A model generated the notes under the pieces. It was not told the origin of the DNA. It searched no databases and worked only from the letters and a program-made list of their open reading frames with translations. From Spirochaeta sp. (GTDB lineage: Bacteria > Spirochaetota > Spirochaetia > Sphaerochaetales > Sphaerochaetaceae), in NCBI GenBank assembly GCA_020054965.1, contig JAIMZO010000036.1:1-10085 (forward strand): a stretch of DNA of 10,085 nt. The letters run 5' to 3'. Below are positions 7,437 through 10,085 of the stretch, one piece after another (within the stretch, counting starts at the first letter, position 1; every line of letters begins with the position of its first letter). The position numbers and the translations under genes were made by a program.

Positions 7437-7453
7437 AAGTAACAGCTTACTTT
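7436..7453. repeat. Small inverted repeat at the end of trpB
   Basis: AAAGTAA (7436-7442) and TTACTTT (7447-7453) pair perfectly around CAGC. It starts on the last base of the trpB stop, just before the main terminator. The A/T-rich stem is weak, and it may simply help RNA-end stability. Confidence 0.4.
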
Positions 7454-7456
7454 CAG

Positions 7457-7490
7457 AAAACAACGTATCTTGATGAGATACGTTGTTTTT
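7457..7490. terminator. Bidirectional terminator between trpB and the PAP2 gene
   Basis: AAAACAACGTATCT (7457-7470) pairs perfectly over 14 bases with AGATACGTTGTTTT (7476-7489) around a 5-base loop. A T-run ends the plus-strand arm, and the A-run at the other end gives a T-run on the minus strand. It lies between two convergent genes, 20 bases after trpB and 1 base after the PAP2 gene, and can serve both. Confidence 0.9.
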
Positions 7491-7491
7491 G

Positions 7492-8118
7492 CTAGAACGC
7501 TACCCGCATCCCTACATTCAAACCGGCAAGGATCTGCACGGAATCATCATGGGGGAAGAGTTTGTTGGTAAGGTAAGGGCCGAGAAAACCCAAAGCACTT
7601 CCGATTGCTGCCCCAGCAAGGACATCTGTTGGGTAGTGGTTTCCACTTACCACGCGTAGTACTGCCGTGGCAGTAGCCAATGACCAGGCTGCAATACTTG
7701 CAGCTCTCATCACCTGGGAGTCTGGATACCACAGACTGGTGATGGTCTGGGTATAGGCTGCAGAGGTGAAGGCCATCAATGCATGGCCTGAAGGAAAGGA
7801 GTCATAATCTTCAGAGGTGTCAAGGGGTCTAAGGGTCTCCTCTCCAACATAGGGACGCTCACTGTCGATGATTGCCTTAAGCGGAGTACGCACACCGAAA
7901 TAGGCACCTACCATGGTAATCCCATAGCTGCCGCCAATTGCCAGATAGTCTGAGGCAGGAGATGCAAATACGAGCATTCCAGGGGAGGCCATTGCCATGG
8001 CCAAGGTGACATCACTTGCCAGTGAAAGATTCTCGTCATATTCGAAATGCAGGGAATAGATCCCAGTAAGGGAAAAAGTAAGGAGTAGAACCAACACAAG
8101 AATACGTTTATTGCCCAT
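7492..8118 (-). CDS. PAP2-family membrane phosphatase
   Basis: This is a type-2 phosphatidic acid phosphatase-like protein that removes phosphate from a lipid or isoprenoid phosphate in the membrane. From ATG at 8118 it has 208 residues. It begins with a charged end and a hydrophobic helix (MGNKRILVLVLLL), a signal peptide or anchor, and has several further hydrophobic segments. The three PAP2 motifs are complete: K81 to R88-P89 in KAIIDSERP, PSGH (109-112) with its catalytic histidine, and R155, H161 and D165 in LRVVSGNHYPTD. I chose this ATG because GGGGGA lies four bases before it; upstream in-frame ATG (8130) and TTG (8154) lack a ribosome site. It is the last gene of a minus-strand run, 32 bases after recX. 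The substrate (undecaprenyl pyrophosphate, phosphatidylglycerol phosphate or lipid A) cannot be told from sequence. Confidence 0.88.
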   Translation of the reverse strand: MGNKRILVLVLLLTFSLTGIYSLHFEYDENLSLASDVTLAMAMASPGMLVFASPASDYLAIGGSYGITMVGAYFGVRTPLKAIIDSERPYVGEETLRPLDTSEDYDSFPSGHALMAFTSAAYTQTITSLWYPDSQVMRAASIAAWSLATATAVLRVVSGNHYPTDVLAGAAIGSALGFLGPYLTNKLFPHDDSVQILAGLNVGMRVAF

Positions 8119-8150
8119 AAAATCCCCCATCAGCAGAAAGTGTACCGGTA

Positions 8151-8747
8151 TCAAAAGAGACGCTCAAGACCAAGACGAACCTCATAGGAAGAAAAACCCT
8201 TCTTCGCGAGCACCATTCTTGCTTTATCCTTCCCCACTTTCCGCAGGGCAAGTTCATAGGCTCTTTCCACGTACTCAATGATCTGCTCCTCACTGTAAAG
8301 CTCATCAAGAGCCCTCTCGGCAGCCTCACGATCCACACCCTTGGCTGCAAGTCGCTGGGACATCAGGGCTCTCCCCTCAGGACTCTTGCGTTGACGGGAT
8401 TCAATGAATTGCAGGGCGTAACGTACCTCACTAAGCAGGTTTTCCTCTTTCAAGACATCCAAAACATTCTGGATACACTTCGATGAGAACGACTTCTTCT
8501 GCAATTTGATCTTCAGCTCAAAGGCGGTATGCTCCCTACGAGCCAGATAGGTCATTGCTTGCATTTTGCAAAGATGCTGCTCCTGAAGTTCCTTGAGATG
8601 AAAAAAATCCTCCTGTGAGAGCTCCTGCCCTATGAAAAGCTGCTTTGAGACAAATAATTCACTGGGTATTGTAAAAGGAGAACCCTCTTGCGGCACGGCT
8701 CTGAAGCCACCACGAGAGGGTTCCTTTTCGATGCGAGCAAATGCCAC
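8151..8747 (-). CDS. recX: RecA regulatory protein RecX
   Basis: This cytosolic regulator binds RecA filaments and limits their activity in recombination and SOS induction. Its 198 residues lie within the family range. From about residue 60 it shows the tandem three-helix RecX repeats: AMTYLARREHTAFELKIKL, then VLKEENLLSEVRYALQFIES with GRALMSQRLAAKGV, and lastly KARMVLAKKGFSSYEVRLGL. The start is taken as GTG at 8747, which begins on the base after the rpsI stop, so ribosomes may pass directly from rpsI; no good ribosome site is visible. The first 30 residues fit the family poorly and contain a strong hairpin, so a later start is possible. recX behind rplM-rpsI is, as I recall, also found in Treponema. 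Confidence 0.88.
   Translation of the reverse strand: MAFARIEKEPSRGGFRAVPQEGSPFTIPSELFVSKQLFIGQELSQEDFFHLKELQEQHLCKMQAMTYLARREHTAFELKIKLQKKSFSSKCIQNVLDVLKEENLLSEVRYALQFIESRQRKSPEGRALMSQRLAAKGVDREAAERALDELYSEEQIIEYVERAYELALRKVGKDKARMVLAKKGFSSYEVRLGLERLF
8680..8723 (-). terminator. Hairpin in the 5' part of recX, possible attenuator
   Basis: GAACCCTCT (minus strand 8723-8715) pairs perfectly over nine bases with AGAGGGTTC (8688-8680). Between them a smaller GGCT/AGCC stem (8697-8700 with 8705-8708) can also form. On the minus strand the stem is followed by TCCTTTTAC, a short U-run. It lies about 25 bases after the rpsI stop and inside the assigned recX frame. It could terminate part of the ribosomal-protein transcripts before recX. 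The inverted repeat is certain; termination is inferred, and four U are few. Confidence 0.5.
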
Positions 8748-9161
8748 TTAACGCTTGGAGAACTGGAACTTGCGGCGTGCACCCGGCTGACCGTACTTTT
8801 TACGTTCAACCATACGGGAGTCACGAGTCATGAATCCAGCAGTGTGCAGTGCAGGTCTGTAATCCTCATCATGGGCACAGAGTGCACGTGCGATACCATG
8901 GCGGCAAGCACCTGCCTGACCGGAAGGTCCACCGCCAACAACGTTGATGAGCAAGTCAAACTTGCCGGTTGTCTCAGTGGTCTCAAGAGGCTGCTTCACG
9001 ATATAGGTGAGCATCGGGTTACCAAAGTAGGTATCGATGTCCCTACCATTGATGACAATCTTGCCCTCGCCTTCCCTCAGGTAGACACGAGCAACGGCGG
9101 TCTTACGGCGTCCAACACCATGACCAAGATTTTCCACTTTCCTTACTTCTTTCTTTGCCAT
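8748..9161 (-). CDS. rpsI: 30S ribosomal protein S9
   Basis: This small-subunit protein sits near the P site, where its basic tail contacts the anticodon stem of the tRNA. Its 137 residues carry the usual S9 marks: [14 protein letters not shown] (15-28), [14 protein letters not shown] (47-60), [19 protein letters not shown] (76-94), and the tail [14 protein letters not shown], which ends in the invariant Ser-Lys-Arg. The N-terminus is a few residues longer than in Escherichia coli. GGAG stands six bases before the ATG, within the 14-base gap after rplM. recX starts immediately after its stop codon. Confidence 0.97.
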   Translation of the reverse strand: MAKKEVRKVENLGHGVGRRKTAVARVYLREGEGKIVINGRDIDTYFGNPMLTYIVKQPLETTETTGKFDLLINVVGGGPSGQAGACRHGIARALCAHDEDYRPALHTAGFMTRDSRMVERKKYGQPGARRKFQFSKR

Positions 9162-9175
9162 TTTTCGCTCCTACC

Positions 9176-9604
9176 TTAAATTTCGACCTTGATGGGCTGC
9201 TGTGCCTGATGCTGGTGCTTATCACCTGCATAGACCTTCATGTTGGTGTACAGCTTGCGACCGAGGGGACCTCGGGGAAGCATGCCACGAACGGCGCGCT
9301 CCATCGGATATACCGGGTTTCGCTTGACCATATCAGCATAGCTGGTTTGTCGCAGCCCACCGGGGTAGTTGGAGTGGCGATAGTACATTTTATCCTGGTA
9401 CTTGTTGCCCGAAAGAGCAGCTTTCTCGGCATTGATGATAATCACATAATCGCCCATGTCCTGGTGTGGGACAAATTCGGGCTTGTTTTTCCCGCGGAGG
9501 ATGCGTGCAGCGGCAACTGCTACCTTGCCAAGCTCCTTTCCCTCTGCATCAATCAGATACCATTTCTTCTGAATCGTCAGCGGTTTCACAAAAATAGTCT
9601 TCAT
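9176..9604 (-). CDS. rplM: 50S ribosomal protein L13
   Basis: This large-subunit protein is an early assembly protein that binds 23S rRNA. Its 142 residues match the family length. Typical blocks are KKWYLIDAEGKELGKVAVAA (13-32), FVPHQDMGDYVIIINAEK (44-61), GGLRQTSYADM (82-92) and VRGMLPRGPLGRKL (105-118). The ATG at 9604 has a modest ribosome site, AGGAT, about six bases upstream. rpsI follows after 14 bases, the normal L13-S9 pairing. A 67-base gap with one small hairpin separates it from the gene further upstream. Confidence 0.97.
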   Translation of the reverse strand: MKTIFVKPLTIQKKWYLIDAEGKELGKVAVAAARILRGKNKPEFVPHQDMGDYVIIINAEKAALSGNKYQDKMYYRHSNYPGGLRQTSYADMVKRNPVYPMERAVRGMLPRGPLGRKLYTNMKVYAGDKHQHQAQQPIKVEI

Positions 9605-9620
9605 CTATTCATCCTGTTCT

Positions 9621-9636
9621 GCAAGATTGTTCTTGC
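9621..9636 (-). promoter_or_regulatory. Hairpin in the rplM leader, possible autoregulatory site
   Basis: GCAAGA (9621-9626) and TCTTGC (9631-9636) pair perfectly around a 4-base loop. The stem stands a few bases before the rplM ribosome site on the minus strand. Leaders of L13-S9 operons can bind L13 in some bacteria, so a feedback role is possible, but I recognise no known leader motif. It is not followed by a U-run. Promoter boxes in the gap are weak; the best pair (TTGGCT, 17 bases, TGTAAC) lies inside the end of the upstream gene. Confidence 0.35.
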
Positions 9637-9671
9637 GTGTGTTTTGTGCATGGCGTATTTCTACAGCCATT

Positions 9672-10085
9672 TTATGTTACAGCACTGGCATATCGGTTAG
9701 CCAATTCCACCAGCCCAACCACATCACCCTTGGTATAGGAACCCGGGATAATGAACGGAACATCCGCTGTTGGGGGAAACACCATGTGTTTTGTGAGTGC
9801 TTCCCTGGCAAAGGCCGCATAACGCTCCTCACTGAGACCGGTTAATCCGTACGGCCCTCGTGTCCTGAACACACCACTGAGTGGATTATCCATGCGTTTT
9901 GCAACTGTTTCCTCCGACTTCAATACTTGGATCAAGCTCGCGGTTGTCTTGACGAGCAAATCAAGCAACAACGGGGATACCATGTCTGAGGGCGGGACCT
10001 GTACTGTACAGCAGGATTCCTTGAGGCAAACGACCTGAGGTACGAAACTCCCTGGGAAAGGTAGGATAGGGAGGAGCATCACGGA
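9672..10085 (-). CDS. Unrecognised protein, C-terminal part (cut by window edge)
   Basis: The frame is open from the right edge to TAA at 9674-9672, about 137 codons, so the gene most likely continues beyond the window. A GTG (10082) and an ATG (10079) near the edge have no visible ribosome site. I do not recognise the family. Visible features are a proline- and hydrophobic-rich beginning (MLLPILPFPGSFVPQVV), a cysteine pair in ESCCTVQ, an amphipathic middle stretch, GVFRTRGPYGLTGL, and near the end FPPTADVPFIIPGSYTKGD followed by a short helix-like tail. It has no clear membrane helix and looks soluble. It lies 67 bases upstream of rplM in the same direction and could be co-transcribed. The codon usage resembles its neighbours. 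Confidence 0.6.
   Translation of the reverse strand, partial: SVMLLPILPFPGSFVPQVVCLKESCCTVQVPPSDMVSPLLLDLLVKTTASLIQVLKSEETVAKRMDNPLSGVFRTRGPYGLTGLSEERYAAFAREALTKHMVFPPTADVPFIIPGSYTKGDVVGLVELANRYASAVT

Noticed and set aside
1..10085. Mobile elements, CRISPR arrays, tRNA or rRNA genes, or a defence cluster
   Set aside because: No transposase, integrase, long terminal inverted repeats, regularly spaced repeats or RNA-gene signature was seen on either strand.

Overview
The window reads as ordinary chromosomal DNA from a free-living or host-associated bacterium of medium G+C content. The gene set and the order rplM-rpsI-recX suggest a spirochaete, possibly near Sphaerochaeta or Treponema. That placement is inferred from protein flavour and from remembered gene order; no search was run. 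I see no phage, transposase, CRISPR array, tRNA or rRNA.

Left part, plus strand. A short upstream region carries promoter-like hexamers and a perfect 7-bp palindrome. It leads into trkA and trkH, 7 bases apart, which encode the cytosolic NAD-binding gate and the membrane pore of a Trk potassium uptake system. After a 104-base gap with two small hairpins comes a type-2 glycerate kinase gene. This overlaps by ATGA a gene for a HEAT-like DNA alkylation repair protein of the AlkD family.

Middle part. The stretch after the AlkD-like gene is not empty. It holds a decayed membrane dipeptidase gene on the minus strand (5587 down to 4970), with four in-frame stops and internal deletions. Its truncated 3' end meets the 3' end of the AlkD-like gene, whose reading frame now runs about 36 codons into antisense dipeptidase sequence. 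This scar is the most interesting feature of the window. Next come trxA (thioredoxin) with a clear terminator, and a lone trpB with its own promoter. A strong, probably bidirectional hairpin terminator separates trpB from the convergent genes on the right.

Right part, minus strand, read right to left. It starts with the 3' part of an unrecognised gene cut by the window edge. Then come rplM and rpsI (ribosomal proteins L13 and S9), recX (RecA modulator) starting directly on the rpsI stop codon, and a PAP2-family membrane phosphatase gene. A hairpin inside the first codons of recX and another just before the rplM ribosome site may adjust expression along this run.

I found no convincing undescribed multi-gene system. 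The points worth a second look are the gene-fusion scar, a possible ACG start codon for trkA, the orphan trpB, the recX hairpin and the possible leader of rplM.
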